A stretch of 64,000 nt of DNA, taken from positions 64,625,089-64,689,088 of the forward strand of contig NC_080671.1 in assembly GCF_030247195.1 (NCBI RefSeq), in the 5' to 3' direction. Made by a program: the position numbers and the translations under genes. Origin of the DNA: Topomyia yanbarensis (lineage: Eukaryota > Arthropoda > Insecta > Diptera > Culicidae). The notes beneath the pieces were generated by a model. That model saw nothing but the letters and a program-made list of their open reading frames with translations, had not been told where the DNA came from and did no database searches. Within the stretch, counting starts at the first letter, position 1, and the number at the start of each line of letters is the position of its first letter. This document shows, one piece after another, positions 23,951 to 36,237 of this stretch.

Positions 23951-25669
23951 CATACGAAATCGAATGGTTCATTGACTTTAGCTTCCTTCGGCAAAGATGC
24001 AAATGTTGTGCGTTGAACCGTGTGTGCTCTTTTCCTGTGCCATGTGTGGTGTTTGCTAGGAGGACTGGACTAAAAACAAGCACAGGACAGGACCAAGCAC
24101 CAATGTTGTTCATTTGAAAATTCATCCACCGGGCTAAAATGGCTAAAATTGGAAGCCAGGTCCATTTGTTTGCTGCTTTCATTCCACTGTGGTAAACTGC
24201 CTTGTTATTGTCTGCCCTCAACCGAGGAACGTGGATGGATTGGTATTAGTTTGAGTGCACTTGGTGGAAAATCATCAGACGTGGATTAAAACTATTGTCT
24301 GCAGGGATTCGCTGGAGAATTCCACGTCAGATAGCAGTTCGAGCGTGCTAGTGCCGAGCCTGTACCTACTGTTTGCTCTCTACTCTGAACGTTGCAATCA
24401 AGTGTAGGCTGTTGAAATTTGCATGTTGATTTTCGTCGGTTCAACGCAGTGTGCAGGCGAATTGAAAAGGGACACATTGAAGAGCAAATAGATGAATTGA
24501 TTGGTGAACTGGGATCTGTCCGGTTCGATATTACATACATTACATGCTGTTGTATGATTTCCATCGTAACAACCTATTAAAAGTTGATGTGCAAGAATCA
24601 AGGAACGAGGCTGACATTTAGGTTGATTTTGCTAGAACTTTTTCAGCACCGTTGAGAATATATGAACCAATAAATAATGATTTGTTTATTTAAAAAAAAA
24701 TATTCAACGAGCTAATCATTATTAATTGTTCAAGAAAAAAATCTGTTAAGAGATAATTTCACTAAAATTGCACTAATCTAACAAATGCTGAGTATAAAAA
24801 ATTCACCAATTTGCGTTCAGTCTTTCGGGTGATAGGTGGTGCTTAAATGTAGGAAATATCTTTCTCGCCTAAGGCAATGTACAAACTGTATCTACATTGA
24901 GCGAAAAAACTATAAGAACAAACGAAATTATTCTTTTGTGCAAATGTGATTTTATTTGCATAAGTGTTTAGTATACTGGTTCAATTTTTGACTTTTATCT
25001 CCACCAGGCGCTACTGATTCCTTTTATGGCCCTTAATAATTGTGCACATTTTGGTACCGATCGGTTGTGTCTACGGACTCTCCAAAAAATTCAAAGTTTA
25101 TATGGAAATTATTATGGAAAATCGGTTAAAATTGAAAATGGATTCTTAAAAAATCACCTCATCAATCAATTCATGAGAGCACTATATACTTCTAAAGGTA
25201 TTGTTCTACTGAACACATTTGTGGAACATTGGAAGTTTGTAAAAATTCGCCGAGAAAAGTTATTAACTGAAGAAGCAGCATGACTTCAAAACAAGTGGAT
25301 TTTATTATTAATCATAGCAACCCTGTTTGAATAACTGCATCTGCCATACGGGAGCGGTGGGTAGTAAGTCTAGTTTACACTTGTATAGCGATTCGCTTCC
25401 AATTTCACGACTAACGATTGATTAGTCGTGAAATTGGAAGCAGAATTCATAAATAAAAATAAAATAGCTCGCCATAATCTTTGAAAATTGGGTGAAAGCT
25501 GTGCATCCATTGAAGGATCGGAGAATCCCCCATTAGTTTCAGAACGAGCAAAACGACAAATTAGGTGTTTGGCCATCAACCGATGAACTTCTGCAAGTGA
25601 TATTCTGTTCCAAAGCGTCGATTGCAGAAAATACTAGATCATTAAGCGCTCAGAAGGAGCATTACTTAC
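23951..25669. other. No recognised gene
   Basis: Short ORFs at 25026-25283 (plus, 85 codons, MALNNCAHFGT start) and 25370-25579 (minus, 69 codons) show no domain I recognise. The rest is AT-rich. Confidence 0.35.
25395..25441. repeat. Perfect 20-bp inverted repeat hairpin
   Basis: gcttccaatttcacgactaa (25395-25414) is perfectly inverted at 25422-25441 around a 7-nt loop (cgattga). It could be a remnant of a foldback element end. Confidence 0.85.
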
Positions 25670-27115
25670 TAGGGCATTGCAAAAAAAAAATTTTTTTTGA
25701 ATTCTCAAAGGCCCCCCCTCTCATATTGTGACAAATGTCAAAGTAAGCTCAGATGCCAAATTTCACATCATTTGGACAATTTTAAACCCCCGCCCACTTT
25801 TTTGAAATTGGTACTATGGGAAAATATGGAGGAAAAATACATTAAATGCTATAACTTTTGAAGTAGCAATCAGAAAACAACAATTTATACCTCTTTTGAA
25901 AGGAAATAATCTTAGTATTTAAATGGAGATACTTTTGTTTCTAGGAAAATACGGAAAAGTGGGGTACTGGGTCATTTTGGCCCCAAAATCCCCTATTTGT
26001 TATGATTTTTCTGCTCCGTGATGCAAATCATACATTTTTTGTAGTTTTTCTAATGTGAGAAAATCTCAAAAATCGAGCCTTTTTGACCTTTGTCCGAATA
26101 CGAGAAGTAGGGGTTAAATGGCCTTTTGTCATTCATATTAAACTTCATCATTTTCTCGTGAACATATCTCTATTATTCTTCACTCTATTTTCATAAACTA
26201 TACCTTGTTGAACGTGGAAAATCCTTAGGATTATAACAAAAATAGATTCGTTACCGGTAAAATTCAGGAACATCAAATTATTTGACATATAGTGTCGATT
26301 TCACATTTTTATCATAACATCGCACATATTAACTCCATTTAACAACAAAATTCTTATTTAATTTACTACTTTTAGTGTAAAATATGCTTAGGGATCACAT
26401 GAGAAAAGTTTCATTCCTAGAAAATAGGGGAAGTTGAGGTATTAGGACAAATAATGAAAAAAATGAGATTTGTAGAGTAAATATCAAAAAGTTTGATGTT
26501 TCTGAATTTTACCTCTAAAATTTTTATTTTTGTTTTATTCCTCAGAATTTTACACGTTCAATAAGTTACATTTTATGAAAATTGAATGAAGAATAATAGA
26601 GATATATGCATGAGAAAATGATAAAATTTAATATGAATGACAAAAAGCCCTATAACTCCAACTTCTCGTATTCGGACTAAGGTCAAAAGGGTTCCGTTCA
26701 ATTTCTGAGATTTTCTCACATTAGAAAAACTACAAAATATGTATGATTTGCATCACGGAGCAAAAAAATCATTTAAAATAGGGGATTTTGGGGCCAAAAT
26801 GATCCAGTATCCCACTTTCCCGTATTTTTCTAGAAACAAAAATATCTCCATTCAAATACTTAAATTATTTCCTTTCAAAAGAGGTATAAATTGTAATTTT
26901 CTGATTGCTACTTCAAAAGTTATAGCATTAAATGTATTTTTCCTCTATATCTTCCCATAGTACCAATTTCAAAAAATTTCAAGCGAGGTGGGCGGGGGTC
27001 TAAAATAGTCCAAATGATGTGAAATTTGCCATCTGAGCTTACTTTGGCATTTGTCACAATATGAGAGGGGGGGGGCCTTTGAGAATTCAAAAAAAAGTTT
27101 TTTTTGCAATGCACT
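25670..27115. mobile_element. 1.45-kb foldback element with 9-bp TSD
   Basis: The left and right halves are inverted copies over at least 550 bp per arm. Shared landmarks include gcattgcaaaaa at the ends, aattctcaaaggcccccc, a tggggccaaaatga-type block, and cgaatacgagaagt. attacttac flanks both sides (25661-25669 and 27116-27124). Long inverted arms with a 9-bp TSD are the pattern of Mutator-like foldback elements. No transposase ORF is present. Confidence 0.85.
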
Positions 27116-27124
27116 ATTACTTAC

Positions 27125-28835
27125 CTTACCGTTCAAGCTAGAGCCTTGTTGTCTCTTGTTCTATGCAGAAGCCGTCTCCACTTCACTCGGTCCATTGCTG
27201 CTTGTCGCCAGCCTCGCAGTTTTCGAAGGGTCCGCAGATCGTCCTCTATCTGGTCGACCCACCGTGCTCACTGTGCGCCCCGTCTTCTTGTATCTGTAGG
27301 GTCGCTCTCAAGAACCATCTTCACCGGTTCGTTGTTCGGCATTCTTACAACGTGTCCAGTCCACCGCAAACGTCCTATTTTCGCGATATGCGCGATGGAT
27401 GGTTCTTCCAGCAGCTAATGCAACGCATGGTTCATTCGCCTGCGCCACGTTTCGTCTTCCATCTGAACGCCACCTTAGATGGTATGCAACACCTTTCGTT
27501 CAAAAACTCCAAGGGCGCGTTGGTCCTCCACGAGCATAGTCCAGCTCTCGTAGAGGAGCGTCTTGTAGATGATCTACTTCGTGCGGCGGCGAATTTTGTT
27601 CGACCGGAGCGTCTTCCGGAGTCCAAAGTAGGCACAATTTCCCGCCAAGATCCGTCACTGAATTTCTCTGCTGATATCATTGTCGGCGGTTACCAGTGAG
27701 TTCAAATACACGTATTCGTCGAACATTTCGATATCGTCACCGTCAATCCGAAATCGGGATGAGAGGTTCACATTGTCGTCTCTAGAACCACTTCCTCTCA
27801 TGTATTTTGTCTTCGAAACGTTGATGGCAAGTCCAATCCTGCTGGCTTCAGCTTTCAGTCTGATATACGTTTCCGACATCGCCTAAAAGTTCCGAGCCAT
27901 TATGTCAATGTCGTCGGCGAAGCTAAGAAGCTGGATAGACTAAATGAAGATCGTGCTACTCGTGTCTATCCCCGCTCTCCTTATTACACCTTCTAACGCA
28001 ACGTTGAACAGCAGACACGATAGACTACCACCTTACCCTAACCCTCTTCGAGATTCATAGGGACTCGAGAGTGCCCCTGATACTCGAACAACGTACATCA
28101 CCCGATCCATCGTGGCTTTGACTTATCGTGTTTGCTTATCCGGAAAACCGTACTCGTGCATTATCTGCCATAGCTGTCAAACGCCGATTTGATATCGATG
28201 AACAAATGATGTGTGGGCACGTTGTATTCGCGGCACTTCTGCAGAACCTGCCAAATCGCGAATATTTGGTCCGTGATGGCGCGGGAATTCATGAATCCCG
28301 CTTGGTAGTGTCCCACGAACGCCCTTGAAAATGGTGACAATCGGTGGCAACGAATTTGGGAGAGAACCTTGTGGGCGGCGCTAAGTAGTGTGATCGCGCG
28401 GTAGTTGCAGCAATTGTAGATTAGGCAAACGACCCCCTCCATCCACTCCTCCGGAAGAATCTCCTACTCCCAAATTTTGGCGATTACCGAGTGCAGCGAT
28501 CTAGCCAGTGTTTCACCACCGTATTTTAAAAGCTCGCTGGGTAGTTGATCTACACCGGCAGCTTTGTTGTTTTTCAGCCGACCGATCTCCTCCTCGACTT
28601 CTTGGAGATCAGAGGCCGGCAGCCTACCCTAGTAACTTTCTTCTTAGTGCTTCTTTCTCCGGAGGACCGAGGTTTGCCTGTTCCGAGCTTGTTTGTATCG
28701 CTCCACATTCTGTCTCGTTCCGTGCTGAAAAATCCTCGCCCTTGTTGCATTCTTCTCCTCTATTAACTACTTACATTCGTCACCGAACCAGTCGTTTCCT
28801 CGATTCGGAATCGCTGTACCCAGTGCCGCTATAGC
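27125..28835 (-). pseudogene. RTE-like LINE fragment: RT to C-terminus
   Basis: Read on the minus strand: EEIGRLKNNKAAGVDQLPSE (about 28600), CNYRAITLLSAAHKVLSQI (28161-28442), VPTHHLFIDIKSAFDS (motif A), then AINVSKTKYM and FRIDGDDIEMFDEYVYLNSL (27655-27879), and a C-terminal GHVVRMPNNEPVK...DTRRRGAQ block (about 27240-27380). The YADD region between motif A and the thumb is lost or unreadable, and stops and shifts are frequent. The C-terminal block is homologous to 50890-51102, so both copies belong to one family. Confidence 0.8.
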
Positions 28836-29569
28836 AGTACTTCCTATGGCATTACATTATTAAATAATAAAATTAAATTACTAAGCGATGGTTTTTGTTG
28901 AAAACATAATTTTATCCTTATAATTATTTTTTACAATAGTTTTTAATAGTCACTCAAACTTTGAAAACTTTTTCCGAGGCCCGGGGGTCCGAGCCTCATA
29001 TACAATTCAACTTAGCTCGCTAGAATTCAGTGTTTATTCCTCACTCACCAGTTTTCAATAACAAAAATTAGACCAAAGGGTTTCAAACAGCATTGATTAC
29101 ATGCCACTCTCGAAAAAAAATTACCTGGGTTACTTCATAGTTATAAAGATTATTCCTTCAAAAAATCCTTTTTTGTTAACCACTTTTTTGGGATATATTA
29201 CAATCTACCATGTACGCTCACTAGCGCCGCATAGTGAGAGTATCCCAAACTAACTGTCACCATCAAGCAGTCCTTGACATCGTGAGCAACTTTGCTGAAA
29301 ACACCACCCTTCTAAATTGCCATCATTTGGAGACACTGATATAAAAATATGGGTGATCACTAGCGCCGCCTAGCTGTCCGTTTGTGAACGATTACGCTTC
29401 ATTGCGGTATGGTGTACGGATTTTTTCGTCATAGTCGTCAGAGCTTAGTCTAAACATATGATACCTTTTCCATTTAACATTGAGGTCAATGTGTAAAGGT
29501 CACTTTATCTGTTCGTCCTTGGGCAAAAGCTTGTTTTGGTTAAAAGTACTAGCTCATGGACATAGACTA
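28836..29569. other. Spacer with a short direct repeat
   Basis: tcactagcgccgc occurs at about 29218 and 29358, 140 bp apart, within sequence (agcaactttgctgaaaacacc) that resembles a common mosquito interspersed repeat; a related gcggcgctgttatc block occurs near 46469. No gene is seen. Confidence 0.4.
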
Positions 29570-30171
29570 GAGCTTCCATTTCCCGACGGTTTTCAGCTTC
29601 CCGGGATTCGGGAAATAAATAAGGAATCCCGGGAATTCAGAAGCAAAATGAAAAAGTGAATGATTTTCTTGAAAACAAAAAAAAATTGAAGTTTTCAAAT
29701 CCACTTGATTGCATGGATAATATCCATTGGATATCTGTCCACATCATTGAATTATTTGATAACTCGTCATTCAATTTGCACAACAACTTCGTTTGATGAT
29801 TTTTCTTGGAAATATGTGTAACCTAAGTTTCGGTAATTACGATTGCGATTTGGGACGATATAATTAACGCAGCTGCTGAAGTTACTGTCCAAAATTGTAA
29901 TTCGTATCAAAACATTTCGATGGAATGTAATCAATTTAATGCAAAGCCCCTTCTTTAGTAATCCTGAATGAAAATCAAGCAGATAATGGACGAACTGTGC
30001 AGCGATGGCTAAAGTTAATCATCGATTTCCGAGCATCTGGATTGCTTGACCTTAAGGCTCTTCAAAAATCCTGCCTGCATCCTTGAAAGCGACATTCAAA
30101 GAGCTTGGACGCGCATGATATTGGACACACTGATAATATATATTCGTAAATATAATAAAATCGATCGTGCA

Positions 30172-31330
30172 AATTTTACACATTTATTGTACACTGCACG
30201 AATGTTATCGTTGATAACGACATTATTTTTCGCGAATGAAACGAAATGTTTCGTTTATTCTAATAAACGTTTATGTATATCGAATGACTTCATTGCTCTC
30301 ACGAATTTATTTCGTTCATCTTAGGAAAGTTTTCGTATTCATTAGCATATTATTTTTTCAATCGATATTTTTGGATCGATGTTTGACAACAACGATTTTT
30401 TTAACTAATTAAAAGAATCGATCTGGCAAAATCGATTTTATTTTAGCCTACTTACCTCCATTGAGGACTAGAAAGATTGTGGTTTGAAGTAATGGCCGCT
30501 TGATGAATGAAAGTTTTCGTAAATTTTACATGTTTAGTGAACATTTGCAGGACGACGTTGATAACGACTTTATTTTTTGTGAATGAAATAAAATGATTCG
30601 TTTATTTTAATAAATGTTTATGTATATGATGAACGATTTCGTTGGTGGCGCGAATTCCTTAAGTTTATCTTAGAAAAGTTTTCGTATTTATTAGCCTTTT
30701 ATTGTTTTCAGTTGATCATTCGGGATCGATTTGACAACATAGCTTTTTTTATTTAAAAAAATCGATGTGGTTAAATCGATTTTACTGTGATATGAAGAAA
30801 TGACAGCTTGATGAACGAAAGTTTTCGTAAATTTTATTCAGTGTACATTGCACGAATGTAATCGTTGACAGCGGCATTATTTTTCGTGAATGAAACGAAA
30901 TGTTTCGTTTATTTTAATAAACGTTTATGTGTATTACAAACGATTTCGTTGGTCGCATTCGATCTTTTAGGATCAATGTTTGACAGCACCGATTTTTTAT
31001 TAATTAAAGGGATCGATCTGGTAAATTCGATTCTATTTCAACCTGTTCATCAATATTGAGGACTAGAAAGATTATGGTGTGAAGAAATGGACGCTTGATG
31101 AACAAAAGTTTTAGTAAATTTTACTTATCTAGTGTACATGGCACGAATGTTATTGTTGAAAACGACATTACTTTTCGTGAATGAAACGAAATGTTTTGTT
31201 CATTTTAATAAACGTTTGTGTATATTACGAACAATCTCGTTGGTCGCACGAATTCATTTCGTTCATCTAAAAGAAGTTTTCGTATTAAGTAGCATACTAT
31301 TTTGGCTTTGCTCCGACAGAGAAAGCTCAA
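30172..31330 (+). repeat. Four degenerate ~290-345 bp tandem units
   Basis: Units begin near 30172, 30517, 30826 and 31112 with cgtaaattttac, followed by a gcacgaatgtta block, gaatgaaacgaaatgtttcg, cgtttatgtata, a tttcgttcatctta block and paired atcgat motifs. Inside each unit the gaaacga/tcgttt sequences are themselves palindromic. Flanks near 30001 and 31362 share gcgatggct and gagcatctgga-like sequence, suggesting the array grew by duplication inside the element. Confidence 0.7.
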
Positions 31331-32276
31331 ACTAATTCATACAAAACCAACGAGCAGTTCGCGATGGCTCAACTGAATCCGTAGTGCTCCGGATTCTGGA
31401 ACAACTGGAAGCGAAAGAGGTTCAGGAAATCTTCCTGAAACCGACGAACACGGATACAGCTACTAAATAGTCAGACCGAGACGGTCGTTATGATCAATAA
31501 TTATCTGACGTATAGCAACAATAACTCCATATTGAAGCTTTTTGATGTTGACGGTTTGACGAATAATGCTCGTAAATATAAAGATATTCGTATATAACAG
31601 CGAACAATTCGTTTGCCGAACGAATCTGTTTCGTAATAAACCAACGAAAGTCGTTTCGTGGTTTTCACGAAAAATTAGTAACAAAAAATAAATGTGTTTC
31701 AATAGAATTACGAACGATTCATGACATGTACGAAAAATTCGTATATTTTATGGAAATTTGCTGTACGCAACTAATGTCTAGCGATTTACGAATATATTCT
31801 ATCAGTGCAAATACAGTGTTCTGTAATTCTTTTTATACATTCCAAATTTTAAATATATGAACATGACAAATTGCAATAATTCACGATAAAACAGATGTTA
31901 CAATTCCGGTATAAAAATTAAACGAAATATGAATGAATGAACCGACCAAATATTTCTGCAGACGTTCTAGAAACATTCCTTATAAGTGTTTGTGTTAAGC
32001 ACGATTTCTCTACAAGCCATCCCAATGTATTAAACAACATTCAAGATCTAATTATTAAAATAAACTGTTAAGATATCTGATCAATCGGCTCATCGGTTGC
32101 AGAGTTATCGTTCGCACCACTAACGCCAATGTAAGGAAAAGCTTCGATACAACGGCTTTTTTTATTTTTGCATGAAAATATGAATATTCTTTAGCAGTGA
32201 CTTAAGAAAGGCTTGGACTACACACCTGAAAAAATGACGAAAAAATATCTGCGAGCTTAAAGATATATTGTCCATT

Positions 32277-33163
32277 AGGGTGGGACAAAAAATAGATTCC
32301 AGCTCCGAGCAACTTTTTAGGTACTATTTGGGTCCTAGAACAACTTTGCAAATTCTTAGCTCGATCGGTGAAACTATATTTTTGCGCCCACTGTTTAACG
32401 TTTACATGGGATTTTGTATGGGAAAGGTAACTTTTACAAAATAATTCCTCCAGGAGTCGCCCATTACTTCCTAAAAATAAATCGTTATGTGGTTTGTATA
32501 GGAAATTTAACAAAGAAAAAAAGTCTCGAAAACCACGAAACGATATGATGCTTGAGAAAAAAGTTATTAAGCAGAAACCGATTGATGCTCTGACGATTGA
32601 TAAAATATTCATTTTTTCTAGCACCACTGCTGTTGGTTGCCCAATTATACGCAATTTTGTTTTAATCCTCTCTTAACGTATCTAAATCGTTTATCTATAC
32701 TATTTGGCCACTTCGCAAGGTTTTGAGGGATAAATTGAGGCTTCTTTTGTACATAATAAGAGAAAGTTAAAAATTTTGTATATAATAGAACCGTCAGAAG
32801 CAGTGATGCTATGAAAAGTGAAATTTTCATCAATCTTCAGGACATCCATCGGTTTTTGCTTAATAACTTTTTCCACAAGCATCAGATCGATTTGCAGTCT
32901 TCTAGACTTTGTTTCCTTGACAAATTTCCTATAAAAATCAGACATCTGTTTATTTTTAGAAGATAATGGGCGACTCTTGGAAGAATTAATTTGCAAAAGA
33001 CAATTTTCCCATATGAAATCCCACGTAAACTTTAAACCGTGGGCGCAAAAATATAGTTTCACCGATCGAGCTAAAAATTTGCAGTTGTTCTGGGAGCTAA
33101 ATGGGACCCAAAAAGTTACTCGGAGCCAAATTTTATTTTTTTCATATAACCATGTCCCACTCT
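32277..33163. mobile_element. 887-bp foldback element with 10-bp TSD
   Basis: The element starts agggtgggac and ends gtcccactct, flanked by attgtccatt on both sides (32267-32276 and 33164-33173). The arms (~380 bp each) are diverged inverted copies sharing agctcgatcggtgaaactat, tttttgcgccca and gttattaagca. It is non-coding. A 9-10 bp TSD and long arms suggest a Mutator-like foldback element, nested in the hAT-like element. Confidence 0.85.
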
Positions 33164-33382
33164 ATTGTCCATTGATCTGCAAATCCGTTGAAAAAACATA
33201 ATTTGCATTGACTACTCACTCCAAATATTTTCCGATCAAGATATTTCCTACATAATTTTATTTTTTTGCAGAACCTAAACCTTTTGTAAAAATTCAAAAA
33301 AAATCCCAAGAAAACACAATTTCTAGGGAATCAGGAATCCCGGGAAATCCAAAAATCTCGGGATGGAAGCTATAGCATAGAT

Positions 33383-35667
33383 CTCCCTTTGCACCAGCTT
33401 CCATGCCAAATTTTCTCCGTTCCGTAACTCCTTTTGCTGAATAAGTCCTATTGTAGGTGTCTATTATTGTCTTCTCTTTTTTATGTAGGGTAAACATGTT
33501 CAATACACTCCCCTTAAACAACAATAGCTATACTTCACCATTCGACACTATGATCTTCGCACCAACTACTCTAGTGTATTGTTATATTAGGTAGAAATTA
33601 GTATTAGTATTAGTGATACAAGTATTATTAAACATTTTTTAACAGGTCAAAATGCCCCAATTAAAATGTAATATGCCCCACATGATCTTATAAACCGTTA
33701 GGGATAGACATTCAGTATCTTTGGAACAAATTCTCTTCAATAAGCGCCCTTCATTTTGGGGGAAACAAACTTAGGGTGGTCCTCTCGGTTTTTGAAATAA
33801 AAAAAATATCTCCTGAATGGAAAAAGATAGAAGAATACAACCTTCTAAAGAAGTGTAGAGAAATCAATTTTGAGTAACTTTGTTGAAAATGTCGAAACTC
33901 TATCTTCAACTTTTTTACATTTTAACGACATTCAATTAGCTAGAGATTACTGGGTAGGGAAAGTTATGAAAGTTAGAGCCATAGTATTCAAGTGAGAGCA
34001 AGGATGTGAAGTAAACAGGTCGGAAAACTAGAAATGGCAGGGTCATTAGAACAGGCTTAATATCGTGCGGGCTTAATCTTTGTCTTCTGTTAATGAGGGT
34101 CGAACTTAGGCAGTATAACAACGAATCATTTCCCTTGTTTCGTTTAGGGTGACTCTTAAAAAATCAGTTTTTTAAATATAACATCTTTGAAGTAGATTTC
34201 TCGTGAAAGTCGACTTCGGACACCATTTAGCTCTTACAAATGCGCACATTTCTTCTTCAGAGACCAAATCAGTAACTTTTATATAAACAGAGTTATTGAT
34301 GATTTTATGATCAAAATTCGACATTTGCTAAGGTAAATAACTCCGAAGGTGGCAAAAAGTGGCAATCAATGTTATGACCATCTGATAGTATTTTAAAAAG
34401 ACTACAAAAGGGGCACATGGGTTGTCTCCTAGCGACTTTTCACATAAAATGGTTGCTTATAAACTCCCTCTGTTATAAAGAATGTATGCGGTATTAAGAG
34501 TAGTGTTGTCATATCTTTCAGTTAATTAGTTTTAATTACCTTTAAGTTGTAAAGTGTTTAAAAGTTGGCGTTTTTGATGAAGTTTTTGTTAATTATCTCA
34601 AAATAATGAATTATGATTATAGCAATATCTATTATCCAAAAATTGGATTATAGAACGATTCATAATTTGTTCTTCAACATCATATTCCTATCTCTTCTCG
34701 TTTCTTTGTAATTTCCCTTGTAAGACTCTAATCTAAAAAATATGCTTTATACTGTTATTAGCAAGGCTTCATTGGAAATCTGAAAAAAATACCTTTCGAT
34801 GTATGTACACCCAAAACACGAACCGTATGATTTACGTGCGAATAAGCATGATTCTAATGGGATTTTTGCATTGTAACTGGTATAATGCATATAAAGCGAT
34901 ATTGGCCAGGGACGAAAATGCATGAAATGCCGATTATGCCGTAGAAACATACACAAACCCACAATTGGGAATGTATTCGTGAATTCAGCCACATCAGAGT
35001 ATAAGTTTTAAAATAAGCTTCACTAATACACATGTAAAGAACATCTTCACTCGTATACATGTGTTCTCTAAAAATACTAATACACGCTCAAGAACCTCTT
35101 TCTATTTCGCCTTTCCATTGATTGCTTGCATCTTGCAGAGAGTAGCACACGGTAATCATTAAATTGTTGGGATGTGGGTAATGTTTCTGGGATGATATTA
35201 TGATAAACTTTCGGCTTTCTCTCAACCCTCAATATGCCAGCGGTATGGAAGTTCTAGCCGCTAGACAGTGATGCATTTTATTAATGTTTGATGAATAATT
35301 AAACGCACTACAAGCAGGAGAAAGTTACCCATATGGGATCATTGGGCCAACGGCCAACAAGTGAGTTGAACTTTTGTTCTGTAAAAGCCGTTCACTAATC
35401 ATTTCTGGTATTCCCCATTGCGACAGTATTTTTAAAAGTTAGATATCGTAGCAATATTTGGCGTTAAACGCATTTACGTGTAAAGCAACATAAACTATAA
35501 GGGCAGTGATGAGTTTGGTTTTGCATTTTTAAACAGAATTGGTATTTGCTCATTTCAATAGTGTGCATGTCAGCTCGAGCATGCGAATTCAGTTCACTGC
35601 ATCGCCCTGGTCAACGATCATCAAAAATCAACTTGAGCACAAATCTTGTGCGTTTTTTTCAAAAAGG
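33383..35667. other. AT-rich region, no gene seen
   Basis: No supported ORF, TIR or repeat. Fragments such as tagggtggtcctctc (33773) and tagggtgactcttaa (34146) look like element ends but have no clear partners. Confidence 0.45.
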
Positions 35668-35877
35668 CATATCTACAATGAGTGACTCTCTTTGTCTACT
35701 TTCTCTTTCAAATTATTATGGCGTCACTATAGCACTTTTCACTTATTTTACAGTATAGATCGAAAGACGGTGGTTTTGACTAGCCTATTATGCAAAGAGT
35801 TGAGAGATAAATGTTAAAGCGACCGAATTATTAGTAGAAGGGAAAGTAATCAAAGAGAGTCACTCATTGTAGATATG
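35668..35877. repeat. Inverted repeat pair, 36-bp arms
   Basis: catatctacaatgagtgact... at 35668-35703 is inverted at 35842-35877 with two mismatches, around a 138-bp spacer. It looks like a small MITE. Confidence 0.7.
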
Positions 35878-36237
35878 TCGTTTTGAATAAAAGGTCTAGA
35901 AATCATTTGCTTCCACTTTCCTCTGAAGCATGGAATGAGAGAGCGATAGTTTTACTGCATAGACAATTCGCTGCGCGAAAATATTGTGTATTTCACACAC
36001 CATCGTGAATAGCTAAACTACACACACATTTATAGAGTTTTCGATTGAAGGAACTGGTGGAGTTTTCTGCACTGAAATTGCACTTTTCTTGCAGAAGTGT
36101 TGTCAAAACGCCGACACCATGTTCCATTGATTGGAACTGCAATAAAAAAGTGCAATTCCAGTGCAATTTCGGGGCAGAGATTTGGCACCGAAAAAATTGT
36201 CGGTGGAGCCAGTGCACTCACCAACACAGACCAACAC

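Larger units (their letters stand above)
29578..33374. mobile_element. Probable old hAT-like element, 3.8 kb
   Basis: The left end tagagcttccatttcccga is inverted at the right end (tctcgggatggaagctata), and both ends contain a further cccgggatt block. Flanking octamers are acatagac (29570-29577) and gcatagat (33375-33382), aligned with 6 of 8 matches, compatible with an aged 8-bp TSD. The interior contains a tandem array (30172-31330) and a nested foldback element (32277-33163). No transposase frame survives. Confidence 0.55.

Noticed and set aside
25395..25441. Pre-miRNA
   Set aside because: A 20-bp stem with a 7-nt loop is shorter than insect pre-miRNA hairpins.
30172..31330. Tandem repeats as a CRISPR array
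   Set aside because: Units are ~300 bp, degenerate and without unique spacers; the DNA is eukaryotic.
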